From: Bretschneidera sinensis
Taxonomy: Eukaryota; Streptophyta; Magnoliopsida; Brassicales; Akaniaceae
Reading direction: 5' to 3'
Length of the DNA: 64,000 nucleotides
Assembly (NCBI GenBank): GCA_023935145.1
Contig: CM043698.1
Span: forward strand, 62,339,501 to 62,403,500
Below are positions 10,255-21,775 of the stretch, piece by piece. A program made the translations under genes and the position numbers. Position 1 is the first letter of the stretch; every line of letters starts with the position of its first letter. A model generated the notes under the pieces. The model saw only the letters and a list, made by a program, of their open reading frames with translations. It did no database searches and was not told the DNA's origin.

Positions 10255-13110
10255 AATAGCATGAGTAAGATCAAGAGGAATCACAGTGAGATAAACCAAG
10301 CTTCAAACCAACTGACGATGAAGTGTAGGATCACTAAGATGTTGACCATCATTAGAAGTAAACTTGAAATTGGCCTCAAGAGGAGTAGAGGCAACCTTGT
10401 TATCTATCAAACCAACTCTAGTAAGAAGATCATAAGCATATTTAGCTTGAGATAAATAATAACCAATGGAATCAGATGATACTTCAAGACCCAAAAATAT
10501 CTAAGAGAACCCAAATCCTTCATTTCGAATTCTTGACTAAGAAAGGCTTCGAGCTCAGAAATACCTTGTATATCATCACCTGTCATAATCGTATCATCAA
10601 CATACAAGAAGAGAAAAATGTAACCTCGATCAGTTCTCTTGAGAAAAAAGGGTTGTGTCGTAGGGGCTTGAAGTGAAACCAAACTAGTTGACAGTTGAAC
10701 TAAATTTTGCAAACTAAGCTCAAGGAGCTTGTTTAAGACCATACAGAGCTCGTCATAGATGACACACTTTATCAGGAAGGTTATCATAACCAAGGAGGGG
10801 TTGCAAGTAATCTTCTTCATCAAGATTACTTTTCTGTACTACAGCGATAGTAAGCAAACTACGAACAGATGTAAGACGAGAAACATGAGCAAATGTTTCT
10901 TCATAGTCAATACCATATTCTTAAGCATAACCTTTATCAACAAGACGAGCTTTATACCGCTCCACAGACCCATCAAAACGAGTTTTGATTTTATAGAACC
11001 ACTTATAACCAATTTTAGCTTTACCAGAGAGTAGATCAAGCAAGTCCCAAGTATGAGTTTTAGCAAATCCTTGAAGCTCGTCATTCATTGCTTACTACCA
11101 AAGAGGATCAGAATTGGCCTCCCGATAGGATTAAGGTTCATATAAAGAGGCAATGACAGAAAAACAATGATAATCACGAAGATGAGCTGGTGGTTTACTT
11201 ACCCGAGAAGAAAAACGACGAACAGTCGAGTCCAAAGACTCGGGAAGAGATGGACTAAAACCATCAGAAGGAGCAGACTTTGTAGACTGAACAGTAGTAG
11301 TGTCAAAAGAAACCTGTGGGAGCTCAATTACATTGTCGAAAACATTATCAACAGGAAATAAGTTAATAGAAGAATCGGATAAAAATAAAACAAAGCTACC
11401 GAGAGAGGATGAAAAAGTGCATAAGGAAGAAAACATTTTGGGTTCCCAAAAAACAACATGACGAGAAACACAAAGTTGGTTAGATATAGGATCCCAACAT
11501 TTGTAACCTTTATGTTCAATGCCATAGCCTAAAAAACAACAAAGTCTAGCACGAGGTTCTAACTTAGTGCGTTCATGGGGTTGAAGGAGAATAAAACAAG
11601 CACAACCAAATAATTTAAGAAGGGAATAATTTGGGGGAGTACCATACAAGTGTTCATATGAAGATTGATGTTGAATGACAAGAGAAGGAATACGATTAAT
11701 GGTGTAGACAGCAGTAAGAGAGGCTTCACCCCAAAAACGGTCAGGACAAGAAGCATAAATGACTAAGCACGAACAATTTCAAGGATATGTCTATGTTTAC
11801 ATTCAACACGCTCATTTTGTTGAGAAGTACCAGGACATGAACGATGAAGAAGAGTACCTTGGCTTTGGCAAAAAGCAAGAAAACTAGATTCTAAATATTC
11901 CATGGCATTGTCAGCACCAAAAGTTTTAAGGGAACAAGAAAACTGAGTCATAACCATAGAAGCAAAATTTTGATAAATATGTGGTAATTCAGAGTGAGTG
12001 CACACAAGATACAACCAAGTGTAGCGAGAAAAATCATCAACAAAAATAACAAAGTATTTCGGTCCCCCTATAGTGGCATTAGGGGGGGACCCCAAACATC
12101 ATAATGAATTAAATCAAAAGGAGCAGTTGAGATTGAAGTACTATTAGTAAAAGTTAAAGCAGTTTGTTTAGCAAGTTGACATGACAAGCAATCAAAATGA
12201 TCACCGTTAACAGAACCTAAAGAACCAGTAGAAAGTAACAGACGTAATCGACTCACAGAAGCATGACCCAAACGCGAATGCCAAAGACTTAGAGGAGAAA
12301 TATCTGATATTGAAGCAGAAACGAAAAAATGAGGCGGAATATGAAGACTGATGAGCACGAACAAGCATCCTACTTTACGGTCGGTCCTAACAGTCTGTCC
12401 CGTCTAAGGATCATGTACAACACAAGTTTGACCCAGAAAAAAACATGAAGTCTCATGTCACATAGTTGTCCAATAGAAATAAGATTCAAAGAAAACTTAG
12501 GAATTAAAAACGTATCAGGTAAGGACGATCTAGTGTGGAAATGTGACCAGTGTGACAGACATGCTTATAAGACCCATTAGCAGTATAAATGACAGGACCA
12601 GAAGAATCATATATTTTCAAAGAGAAAAGAGAAGAATCAGCAGTCATGTGATTACAACATGCTGAATCAAAATACCTAAGAGAAGTACCTAGGGTGGTAG
12701 ACATAGCAGTAATAGGTATGGTAATGGAGTTAGAGAGAACCTGTTTTAGAAGGGTTTCAAGATCATTGATCGAAAAGGAAGGTGTAGAGTAACCATTCGA
12801 GAACCTTCAGAGGCAGCAACAATGGTGAACCCAGATCCAGAGTTGAAGGTAGACTGCATACCTGGTCTAGACTGAATACTCCAAGGAAAATTACCTCTCA
12901 GTGATCAAATGGGACAATCTGTAAGAAAATGACAATTCTGATGACAATACTGACAAACCTTATTGGGACAATCTGCAATAAAATGTTTAGACTTATGAAA
13001 ATAGTAAAATGTATTCTTATTTTGGGTAAAACGAGCAGCAAGAGTGATCATAGTGTCGTAGCAAAGAGAACTGAATAATGAGAGCATAATTGGAGAAAAG
13101 AGACCTCAAA
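10255..13110 (-). pseudogene. Ty1/copia pol remnant, truncated at both ends (copy 1)
   Basis: Reading from right to left: two CCHC-like knuckles at about 13010-12905 (second reads CQYCHQ...H...C), a protease-like YFDSACCNHMT at about 12680, a GAG-pre-integrase LWHSRLGHASVSRL near 12275, an integrase core (VDDFSRYTWLY, FGADNAMEYL, NERVECKHRH) at 12095-11763, and a linker FGCACFILLQPHER at 11620. Reverse transcriptase at 11084-10407 has LYVDDTIMTGDD near 10600. The sequence stops inside RNase H at about 10255, where it abuts unit A. Most of gag, the RNase H end and both LTRs are absent. Stops and frame changes are numerous. A colinear copy lies at 53135-55910 with the same truncation point. Confidence 0.88.
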
Positions 13111-13933
13111 TCAGAAAGAGCACGTGGAAAAAGTATAGGAACTGATTAAAACCAAAACAAGACTGAATTGAAGAAGCTTGAACCACAATCAAACAACCAA
13201 GAAAATCGAGTAACTCACTGTAAAAAAAAAATAATAATAATAATAACAAAGCAACAAACTAGTTCTCCCCAAAAAAAAAATGCAATCTTAATAGAATAAA
13301 TCCACTCGATAATATTCGTTAATAATGTATGACTACATGCCAAAACCTCAAGCTTTCTATCCACCACTCACAAACTGTCCACAATCACAAAACCACAAAC
13401 AAACGGAAAAAAAAAAAAAAAAAAAAAAGCTACTCACAAATCCTTACCAAAATCCGTATCTATTCCAATTTATAGAATTACCGATTCCAGCACTAACAAA
13501 TTGTCACAATTTCTAGAATCACTGATCATACTGGAGGAGATAAATAAAGAACAATAGTAAAGTGTTGATGACAGGAAAGAAATAAAAATAATATATTCTG
13601 ATATTATATTAAAAAAATTATAAAAAATAAAGTTTTGAATAAAATATTTATATTCGATGTATTAGATTAACAAATATACCATTGTATAAATAGTAATATT
13701 AAAAAAAATAATTATAATAAAAATAAAATATCTTAATTATAATAAAAATATAGTTTCATAATTACATACTTACAGTTTTTTAATTATATTCTACCAACTA
13801 CATCTTCTGCTGTTTGATAAGACCCTCTTTTTCGCGTTCTCTCCACAACTAAAGTTTAATTCTTATAGTTTTCTAGGGTTTTGTTTCTTCTTTTCATTTT
13901 CTAGTAGAGAAGTATCTTCATCTCCTATGGAAC
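13111..13933. other. AT-rich stretch without a gene
   Basis: No gene is visible. It contains an (AAT) run near 13230, a poly-A run at 13409-13428 and AT-rich sequence up to 13800, then a CT-rich leader-like segment (GGGTTTTGTTTC) before the hairpin. The same sequence is at 55911-56783. Confidence 0.6.
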
Positions 13934-14022
13934 CGTAGGAGATAGATTGAGAGAGGGAACCCTTCAAGTTTCCCTTATGGTGGTTCAATGCAGGGTTCTC
14001 CTTCTTACTCTATCTCCGTAGG
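13934..14022. other. Conserved hairpin, copy 1 (candidate small-RNA precursor)
   Basis: The 5' arm GGAGATAGATTGAGAGAGGG plus AACCCT pairs with the 3' arm AGGGTTCTCCTTCTTACTCT plus ATCTCC. Counting by hand, 24 of 26 positions pair, three of them as G-U, around a loop of roughly 25 nt. The same hairpin is kept at 16766-16852, 19500-19588 and 56784-56872. I do not recognise a known miRNA. Function is unknown. Confidence 0.5.
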
Positions 14023-15476
14023 CTTTCATATTAATCATAGTCATGGTCTCTGCTACTACAAGGTTCTCTCGAATCTCTCAAATCTTTTCTTAATTTTGAA
14101 TTCAGTATTCATGCCTGTTAAATTTGTGTTGAGTTGTTGGTTCATGTGATTGTTTGACTGTCTGGTGTTTTGTTTGGTGGATTGTTCTTTCTTTGTAATG
14201 AAGTACAAAGAAAGAAACAAAAAATTCAGGGGGGAGGTGGTCATTTTTGCACTCAAGATTTTATTACTGTTCAATCAAGTTCTGTTTACCAAATTTATAA
14301 AAAAAAACACTAAAAGAGACAAATCAGTGGGAAGAAGGAAAGAGCATCTCTTTGATACTTTTGAGCATGACAGTATAGAATCATATTCTGTTTGCAGCCC
14401 TTTTAAAGCAAACAAAATTTGATCATCAGTGTACTAATCTCAATGTCTGCAATTTGAGCAATTAAGGTCAAAGATTGAGACTCATTCATGCTTAGTACTT
14501 ATATACTCCGCAAGTCAGCTACAATACTTATCAAATGATTTGGTCAATGGGAAAGCTTAGAAAGGAATATCTAGAGAACAAAGGAGTGTGTTAATTGTTG
14601 AACTAAAATTCATCCACAAGAACTAAGGGTGAACAGATGATTGATTGGTAATATGATCGTAAACTATCTAATATGGGATATTGTGTCCTCGAACAGCATT
14701 CCTTTATTCACGTGAATGAAATGTTTAGCTCAAAAGTTCAGCTTTGAGGAAATTGGAAATGATAAAGAGAAGACAGAAGTATTTGACAAAAGTCACTAGC
14801 TGAAATCAGGTCAGTTATGCCACCTACGACTGTTCATTATTCTATCTTGCTTTAATTAGTATCTTATTATGTCTTGATTTTTCTGAATTGTTCACCATAT
14901 CCTTCGCAATCTTGCTTGTCTCACCTTAACCTACAAGCCGTTAAATTTATATAGGCTTTTAATTCTTCTTCCTTCTGAATCCTCCTTGTGCAGTTAGGCT
15001 TGAAAAATCATAACTTGCTTGTTAATTCAATCTTCATTAGAGAACATACACTGTGTTGTCTCAAGCATGTCCCTTATCCAAGGGTCATTCAATTTTTCAT
15101 CTGTATCACAACTTATGACTATTCAACTGTCAACTCCCAATCTTTATTTGTGAAGTTGCGGTTAATATCATTTGGCAGATTCTAATATTTTGGAGTTAGT
15201 TCTAAAACAGAACCATGTGATACCCCCCTCATGAATTATGTCTGTTGGCAGACCCCAGCTAATGATACTTTGCTGTTAATATGTAGGGGGTCACCGTGTT
15301 ATATTCAGAATGCTTTCTTCTTGCCATTTTTTTTTTATTTCAAGTGGGTCCATTGTAGTTTGTTGTCCTGGAAAATTGTTGGACATAATGTGTTCCATCA
15401 AATATGCAGTCTCACCCACCACTAAGTTCTTGATAATGAGATGGAAAACAAGACCATGTGATCCTTCATATGGTTA
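14023..15476. other. Intergenic part of the SAUR array unit
   Basis: No gene is visible. Segments recur at 20280-21600 and 21990-22540 (for example GACAGTATAGAATCATATTCTG and the TTGATCATCAGTGTACTAATC stretch), so this is duplicated spacer of the tandem array. The right end (15290-15476) is the distal promoter of the next SAUR. Confidence 0.6.
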
Positions 15477-15562
15477 TGTCTCCCAACAAAATCTACCCTA
15501 ATGCCTCTACCCCACTCACTCCACATTTCAAAAATTTTGCCAAGTTCTTTTATCTATATATA
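15477..15562 (+). promoter_or_regulatory. Auxin-response element and TATA box upstream of SAUR 15687
   Basis: TGTCTC, the canonical auxin response element, is at 15477-15482, about 205 bp before the ATG. A CATGTG E-box-like core lies just upstream near 15455. TATCTATATATA is at 15551-15562. The same order is kept before the intact SAUR at 18544, which supports function by conservation; activity itself is inferred. Confidence 0.6.
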
Positions 15563-15686
15563 CACATATACGTATTATGTCCACAACCAAACCAAGTCCT
15601 CAAAATCACTACTAGCAAAAGCTTCCTCTCTCTTTTCCTAAGTCATTGAAATCTTCATTGTCTTCTACAGTGATCACAATATAACA

Positions 15687-15974
15687 ATGGCTATCCGCTT
15701 GCCTGGTGCTAAACAAATTCTTCGCAGATCAAGTTTCTCTAGAAATCAGCCAACACCCCTACATGTTCCTAAATGATACTTTGCGGTTTATGTTGGAGAG
15801 AACCAAAAGAAGAGATTTATAATTCCAATATCGTTGTTGAGTCAGCCTTCATTTCAAGAGTTGCTATGCATGGCAGAGGAAGAATTCGGCTATGACCATC
15901 CAATGGGTGGTCTCACAATTCCATGCACAGAAGACATCTTCATTGATCTCACTTCTCGCTTGAATGGACTGTGA
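15687..15974 (+). pseudogene. SAUR-like gene, type II, single nonsense codon
   Basis: The reading frame is 95 codons long and aligns end to end with the intact copy at 18544, apart from a three-codon deletion near the N-terminus (MAIRLPGAKQILRRS). Codon 30 is TGA at 15774-15776, in the position of the conserved Gly of the PKGY core, so GGA changed to TGA. Downstream the frame stays open through the whole SAUR core ([48 protein letters not shown]) to the stop at 15972-15974. Promoter elements appear intact. It is a recently inactivated gene, or an allele that is functional in other individuals. Confidence 0.9.
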
Positions 15975-16765
15975 TATACGTTCACGAATTAGGATAAATC
16001 TGATGAGACAATTTTGTTGATTCTTGTATATACTTTTTTTTGCAGAAAGAGATCAAACTGAAATTGTCTACCCAGAGAAAAAGATACTAATAGGAACTAA
16101 TGCAGTTTTTTCGGCATTTTAGATCAATTGTAAAGTTAGAACATCAGTTAAGAATCAAATTCTTTTTGCAGCACTTCAAATCAAAGTTCTTCATATGATT
16201 CATTTGCCAGTGTCTTACATTTATCAGTGTAATTAATTTTCGTTATTTACATTTTGAAGAAAAATAGAATATTGAGATTCATTCATCTTGCTAATTACTA
16301 ATACTTATTTAAACCAGGAATCAGCTACAATACTGAACAAATTATAGGACAATGAGAAAATTAGAAAGGAATATCTAGAGAGCAGTTGATTTGCAAGAAA
16401 TCACTTTGAGCAGATGACTTGGGATCTAAACTTAAACAATCTAATTAACATGGGATATGATGTCCTTTATTGACATGAATGAAATGTGTGGCTCAAGATG
16501 GAAGACTTCAAATATTCAGCTTTGAAGAAAGTGGATAATGATAGAGAGAAGAGATGTTGTTTGGCTGTTGGATCCTATGGAATCAGTTCTGTTACATTTA
16601 ATCATATGATGCCCATGTGAAAGTTTGAGTATTTCCATCATCAGCTAAAATCTTAAAACTCTCTTCTTTGCGTTCTCTCCGCAACTCAAGTTTATTCTTA
16701 TAGTAGTTTTCTAGGGTTTTTTGTTTCATCTTTTCAAGTAGAAGAATGTTCATCTCCTATTGGAC
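15975..16765. other. SAUR 3' flank and spacer
   Basis: No gene is visible. The first 200 bp resemble the 3' flank of the SAURs at 18544 and 20039 (GACAATTTTGTTGATTCTTGTAT). The later part is array spacer. Confidence 0.6.
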
Positions 16766-16852
16766 GTTAGGAAATAAAGGGAGAGAGAACCCTGCAAGTT
16801 TCCCTTAAGGTGGTTCTTTGCAGGGTTCTCCCTCTTCCTCTTTCTCTATAGG
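16766..16852. other. Conserved hairpin, copy 2
   Basis: GAGAACCCTGCAAG in the 5' arm pairs with CTTTGCAGGGTTCTC in the 3' arm, and the purine-rich 5' half pairs with the CTCTTCCTC 3' half with some mismatches. The inner stem is stronger here than in copy 1, although several bases differ. Confidence 0.5.
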
Positions 16853-18347
16853 CTTTCATGTAAAACATAGTTCTTGGTCTCTGCTACTGCAAGGTTTTTC
16901 TCTAATCCCTTTCATCTTTTCTTAATTTTGAATAGCATTCTGTTAAATTTTAGTTGAGATGTTAGTTCATGTGATTAATTAATTTGCTGAATGTGAGGAG
17001 TACTTCTTCAGTTTATTGTTTGACTATCTGGTGTTTTGTTTGCTGGATTGTTCTTTCTTTGTACTGAAGTAGAAAGAAAAAAAAAACAATTTACAGGGAC
17101 TGGATCATTCTTGCACATCCAAGATTTTAGTACTACTTAATCAAGTTCTGCTTACCAAATTAAAAAAGTAAAAGAGAAAGTAAAGAAAGATCAGAAGCTT
17201 AAAGGCATCGTTCTCTTGTTATTGATGGATAAAATATTTTTAAAAGATGGGCAAACAGGAAAGAAGGAAATCAGTGATATTTTTTTAATTCAGGGAAGAA
17301 GTATTGTGACTTTTGAATGGAATATTTTGATTCTTTGATACTTTTTAATGGAAAAATTTGATTCTTTGATATCTTTCCATCTGAATTAAAGAAAAGAAAA
17401 ATTTTACAATAAGTGGACATGAAATCCTTTAATTCAGATCTGCATATTAAGGACCTCATATTCATAGGTCCTTTCTCTGTACGGTGTTGTGAGGCTGCCT
17501 ATTGGATGATCATAGCTAAAATCTTTTTCATTCTTGTCAGTTCTTGAAAGAAGGATGCTTCAAATATTGAACCATAAGCACTAAATGCCTCCTTGCCTTA
17601 ATCTGCTGGTATCTTTAGTATCCCCAGTAGTCTTAGGCATTAATTTTCTTAGGCCACTTCTGCCTTTTAATTTTCACTCTGTTTAACAGGGCATATATGA
17701 GGGCTATATAGATTTCAGCACCTGCAGAGCATCTAGGCGATGTTTGAGAATTGTTTAAATGCAACTTAAATCATCAAAATTTAAATTTTTTAGAGCAACT
17801 TCCCAAGCAAAGCCTTAGGTATACAATTTTACTTATACTTGGAGAGTTTATATAAACTGAAACTGACTACCATTGTTGTTCCCTCTAACTGAAGTTCTAA
17901 ACCATTGGTACCAATGATTATTTTGCCATTTATTTGCAATTTGGTGTTTTCAAAAAGGAGATTGGGTTTTGGTAGGGACTAGTAGGACATACTTCACATG
18001 CACTTCACAAGGGTTTGTCTTGCAGGTTAATGATCTAAAGCAACAAATGCCAATGATTTTGGGTAAAGGGCATGGAATAAATTCCAGTTCTCTTCCTGCC
18101 TCAATCTTTAATGATATTTGTAGACATCTGCGGGTTTAGTGAGTGAAAATGTCCTCATTAATAAATAGGGGTCACTGAGATAAATTCAGAATGCTCTCTT
18201 TTTGCCAAATCTTTATGATTTCAAGTGGGTCCATTGCAGGTTCTTTTCCTGGGAATGGTTGGGTTCCAACAAATATGCAGTCTCACTCACCACTAAATTC
18301 ATGTTGATAAGTTGGAAAACAAGGCCATGTGATCCTTCTTTTGGCTA
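16853..18347. other. Spacer of the SAUR array
   Basis: No gene is visible. It contains the segment GAGGAGTACTTCTTCAGTTTATTG and TTTGACTATCTGGTG near 17000-17030, which explains the breakpoint of the SAUR at 19763. A direct repeat of TTTTGATTCTTTGATA occurs near 17325-17370. The last 200 bp are the SAUR distal promoter. Confidence 0.6.
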
Positions 18348-18434
18348 TGTCTCTCACCAAAACTACCCAAATTCATCTATACCACTCCACATTTCAAAGA
18401 TTTTGAGATTTTTTTATTTGTCTATATATACATG
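18348..18434 (+). promoter_or_regulatory. Auxin-response element and TATA region of the intact SAUR
   Basis: TGTCTC lies at 18348-18353, about 190 bp before the ATG. CATGTG lies near 18326. A TATA-like CTATATATAC lies near 18422. CATGTG is an E-box variant bound by bHLH factors such as PIFs in other plants. Auxin and light control is inferred from these motifs. Confidence 0.6.
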
Positions 18435-18543
18435 CATATTATGTCCACAACCAAACCAAGTCCTCGCATTCTCTACTAGCAAAAGCTTCTCTCCCTAATT
18501 CATTGAAATCTTCATCATCTTCTCGAGTGATCATAATATACCA

Positions 18544-18840
18544 ATGGCTATCCGCTTGCCTTCTGTTATGCATGCTAAACAGATTCATCGCAGATCAAGT
18601 TTCTCTAAAAATCAACCAACACCCCTAGATGTTCCAAAAGGATACTTAGCGGTTTATGTTGGAGAGAACCAAAAGAAGAGATTCATAATTCCAATATCAT
18701 TCTTGAGTCAGCCTTCAGTTCAAGAATTGCTTTGCAAGGCAGCGGAAGAATTCAGCTATGACCATCCAATGGATGGTCTCACAATTCCCTGCACAGAAGA
18801 CATCTTCATTGATCTCACTTCTCGCTTGAACGGATTGTGA
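18544..18840 (+). CDS. SAUR family protein (intact)
   Basis: This 98-residue single-exon gene is of normal SAUR length. Residues 1-28 are a basic N-terminus ([18 protein letters not shown]). The SAUR core covers about residues 29-84: VPKGYLAVYVGE at 30-41, [18 protein letters not shown] at 46-63, and EEFSYDHPMDGLTIPC at 68-83. SAURs are short-lived proteins that inhibit PP2C.D phosphatases, which raises plasma-membrane H+-ATPase activity and cell growth. The core carries two unusual residues: Ser and Asp replace the two Gly of the usual GYDHPMGGL. The ATG at 18544 matches the sister copy at 15687. The promoter has TGTCTC and a TATA box. It is the only SAUR in the window with no defect, so probably the functional one. 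Confidence 0.93.
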   Translation: MAIRLPSVMHAKQIHRRSSFSKNQPTPLDVPKGYLAVYVGENQKKRFIIPISFLSQPSVQELLCKAAEEFSYDHPMDGLTIPCTEDIFIDLTSRLNGL

Positions 18841-19499
18841 TGATGTTCATGAATTAGGATAAATCAGAAAAGACAATTTTGTTGATTCTTGTATTTACTT
18901 CCCTCTATTGTAGAAAAAAGATATTGATCTGAAATTGTCTACCCATAGAGAGTTACTAATAGGAATGAATGCAGTTTTTTCTGCATTTTTTATCAGTTGT
19001 AAACTTAGAACATCAGTTAAGAATCAAATTCTGTTTGCAGCACTTTAAATCAAAATTTTCCATATGATTCATTTGCCATGTCTTACATTTCGAACAAAAA
19101 TAGAAGAATGAGATTCATTCACCTTACTTGATACTTATCTAATTTAGAGAATGTGTGGTCAATTTGGGTAATTTATTTTGTAATGCCAATTTGGACAAAT
19201 TAATAATATTAAGGATTCAACTGCGACAACTGAAAATTCACATATAAAATTGAGATTAGTGGTAAAGTTGAAGGACAAACAGACAATTCACCCTTATTTT
19301 TCGCATGGGAATTGCATTGAAATCCTTGTTCAAGAAGGATTACACAGGTATTAGATTTCTTGTGCGAAACTATATATGCTTGGAGGAGGATTAGGACATC
19401 TTCTACTAATTTATAAAACCCTATTCTTTGCGTTCTCTCCGCAACTCTTTTTTTCTTCTTTTCAATTTCAAGTAGAAGAATGTCCATCTCCTATGGAAC
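18841..19499. other. SAUR 3' flank and spacer
   Basis: No gene is visible. The 3' flank resembles that at 15975. From about 19400 the leader-like sequence before the hairpin begins. Confidence 0.6.
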
Positions 19500-19588
19500 C
19501 CTAGGAGATAAAGGGAGAGAGAGAACCCTGCAAGTTTCCCTTAAGGTGGTTCATTTCAGGGTTCTTCCTCTTCCTCTATCTCCGTAGG
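19500..19588. other. Conserved hairpin, copy 3
   Basis: The 5' arm (GGAGATAAAGGGAGAGAGAG plus AACCCTG) pairs with the 3' arm (CAGGGTTCTTCCTCTTCCTC plus TATCTCC). The layout matches copies 1, 2 and 4. Confidence 0.5.
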
Positions 19589-19762
19589 CTTTCATGTAAA
19601 ACACAGTTCATGGCCTCTGCTACTACAAAGTTTTTCTCTAATCTCTCATATTTTCTTAATTTTGCATATTATTCATGCCTGTTAAATTTTAGTTCAGATG
19701 TTTGTTCTTGTGATTAATTAATTTGCTGAATGTGAGGAGTACTTCTTCAGTTTGTTGTTTGA

Positions 19763-20039
19763 CTATCCGCTTGCCTTCTGTTATGCATGCAGATCAAGTT
19801 TCTCTAGAAATCAACCAACATCCTTAGATGTTCCAAAAGGATACTTTGCGGTTTATGTTGGAGAGAGCCAAAAGAAGCGATTCATAATTCCAATCTCGTT
19901 CTTAACTCAGCCTTCATTTCAAGATTTGTTATGCAAAGCAGAGGAAGAATTTGGCTACGATCATCCAACAGGTGGTCTCACAATTCCTTGCCCAGAAGAC
20001 ATCTTCATTGATTTCACTTCTCGCTTGAATAGGTGTTGA
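19763..20039 (+). pseudogene. SAUR-like gene, type II, 5' end lost by recombination
   Basis: The SAUR homology starts at CTATCCGCTTGCC with no ATG. The preceding sequence (TTTGTTGTTTGA) is array spacer like that at 17010-17030, so the promoter, leader and start codon are missing. Compared with the intact copy, 16 bp (CTAAACAGATTCATCG) are also deleted just after GCATG. The reading frame of the SAUR core is open from a TAA at 19719 to the TGA at 20037-20039 and includes [30 protein letters not shown] and [13 protein letters not shown], but it contains no in-frame ATG. Translation would need a non-AUG start or splicing from upstream. The core itself is well preserved, so the loss looks recent. 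Confidence 0.85.
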
Positions 20040-21639
20040 TGTTCATGAAATAGGATAAATTAGAAGAGACTATTTTGTTGATTCTTGTATATACGTTCCT
20101 TTTCTACAGAAGAAGAGATTGAACTGAAATTGTCTGCCCGTTGAGGAAGTAGCATAGGAACAAAATGTAGTTTTTTTCTGCATTTTCCATCAATTGTAAA
20201 GTTAGCAGAATCAAATATGATAGACTAATGAAATTTTGTGGATAATTTTTCAGTTTGAACTCTGAAGTAAATTTAATTTTACTTTCCTTTTGTTCAAGAA
20301 TGACAGTTTAGAATCATTTTCTGTTTGCAGCCCTTTTAAAGCAAACAAAATTTGATCATCAATGCACTAATCTCAATGTCTGCAATTTGAACAAAAAGAG
20401 AATACTGAGACTTATCCATCTTGCTTAGTACTTATCTACACCATGAATCAGCTACAGTACTGACCAACTGATTTGGACAATGGGAAAAGGAATATCTAGA
20501 GAACACTGGAGTGTGAATTGTTGAACCAAAATTCATCCACAGGAAATGATAATGAGCAGATGATTGGTAATATGGTCGTTAACTATCTAAGATGGGATAG
20601 TGTCCTCGAACAACATTCCTTAATCACATGAATAAAATGTTTAGCTCAAGATTTCAGCTTTGATGAAATTGGAAATGATAGAGAGAAGATAGAAGTTACA
20701 AGCTGAAATCAGGTCAGTTACAAAACTGTTCATTACATTTTTACTTTAATGAGTGTCTTCTCGTTTCTTGATTTTTCTGAATTTTTCACCATATCCTTTG
20801 CAATCTTGCACGTCTCACGTAAGCCACTGAAATCATATAAGCTTTTGATCCTTCTTCCATCGGTACTCTCCTTGTGCAGTTATAGGCTTCATATACTACC
20901 TTGTTAATTCAATCTTCATTATACAAGGGTCATTTAACTTTTCATCTGTATCCAACTGTCCACTTCCAATCTTCAGCTGGTTCTCACTGGTTTAATATGA
21001 AGCTGGTAGGGCATAGTATTTGTAAATTTGCAGACAATATAATTTGGCAGATTCTAATCTTTGTGAGTTAGTTGGGAAACAGAACCATGTGATACCCTCA
21101 TGAACTATGTCCCTAGGCAGACCCCAGCTAATGACACTTCTGCGCTTACCCTAATTTTCAGTCAATTAGGCTCTTGCCACTTCTATATGTAGTGTCACAC
21201 TTATTATCCTTCTCGGGATTGCATTGAAATTTAGATATTGGTACCAATGATTAATTTGCCATCTATTTGCAATTTGGTATTTTCAAAATGGAGATTGGAC
21301 ATGCACTTCACAAGGGTTTGTCTTGTAGGTTAATGAGCTAAAGCAACAAATGCCAATGATTTTTGTCATGGACTTAGTAATAAATTGTCATTCCTGCCTC
21401 CATCTTTAATAATATTTGTAGGCATTTGCCGGCTTAGTGAGTGAAAATATGTGTAGGGGTGAACCTGTTAAAAATACAGATTCTTGCCAAATCTCTTTGA
21501 TTTCTAGGGGGTCCAGTGTAGCTTGTTCTCCTAGAAATTGTTGGGCATAATGTCTTGCAACAAATATGCAGTCTCACTCACCACTAAGTTCTTGATGATT
21601 AGTTGGAAAACAGGATTTTAATTGAAGACTTCGCCAATT
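20040..21639. other. Spacer of the SAUR array
   Basis: No gene is visible. It repeats spacer blocks of 14340-15440 and 17880-18300, including a promoter-like segment at 21440-21600 that would belong to the SAUR fragment downstream. Confidence 0.6.
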
Positions 21640-21775
21640 GTGTCAGTCTTCATTTCAAGAGTTGCTATGCATGGCAGAGGAAGAATTCGGCTATGATCAT
21701 CCAATGGGTGCTCTCACAATTCCGTACACAGAAGATATCTTCATTGATCTCACTTCACGCTTGAATGGATTGTAA
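21640..21775 (+). pseudogene. SAUR-like 3' fragment, type II
   Basis: Only the C-terminal 44 codons remain, from [18 protein letters not shown] to the end DLTSRLNGL and a TAA at 21773-21775. The N-terminal half and the proximal promoter are deleted; distal promoter sequence (near 21440-21615) joins the fragment directly. Cys is replaced by Tyr in the TIPC motif. The [12 protein letters not shown] wording is shared with the gene at 15687, its closest relative. Confidence 0.85.

Larger units (their letters stand above)
5544..10255 (-). repeat. Composite unit A: Helitron-type helicase, SAUR, RPA remains
   Basis: This block is repeated colinearly at about 30030-42780 (unit B) and 42780-53130 (unit C). 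On the minus strand, reading right to left, it holds an RPA70-like pseudogene (8560-9960) and a PIF1 helicase C-terminal fragment (6097-7020). A plus-strand SAUR (7513) lies between them. Helicase plus RPA is the gene pair of plant Helitron transposons, but I did not find convincing Helitron termini, so this may be a Helitron fragment duplicated with its SAUR neighbour rather than a mobile unit. The stretch 5544-6090 holds no recognisable gene. Confidence 0.7.

Noticed and set aside
1..10255. An intact Helitron with defined ends
   Set aside because: No Rep nuclease domain, no Walker motifs, and no convincing TC start or CTRR hairpin end could be placed.
14150..14422. 90-codon plus-strand frame after hairpin copy 1
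   Set aside because: The frame is not kept in the duplicated copies at 57000-57250 or near 17030-17170 and has no recognisable domain.
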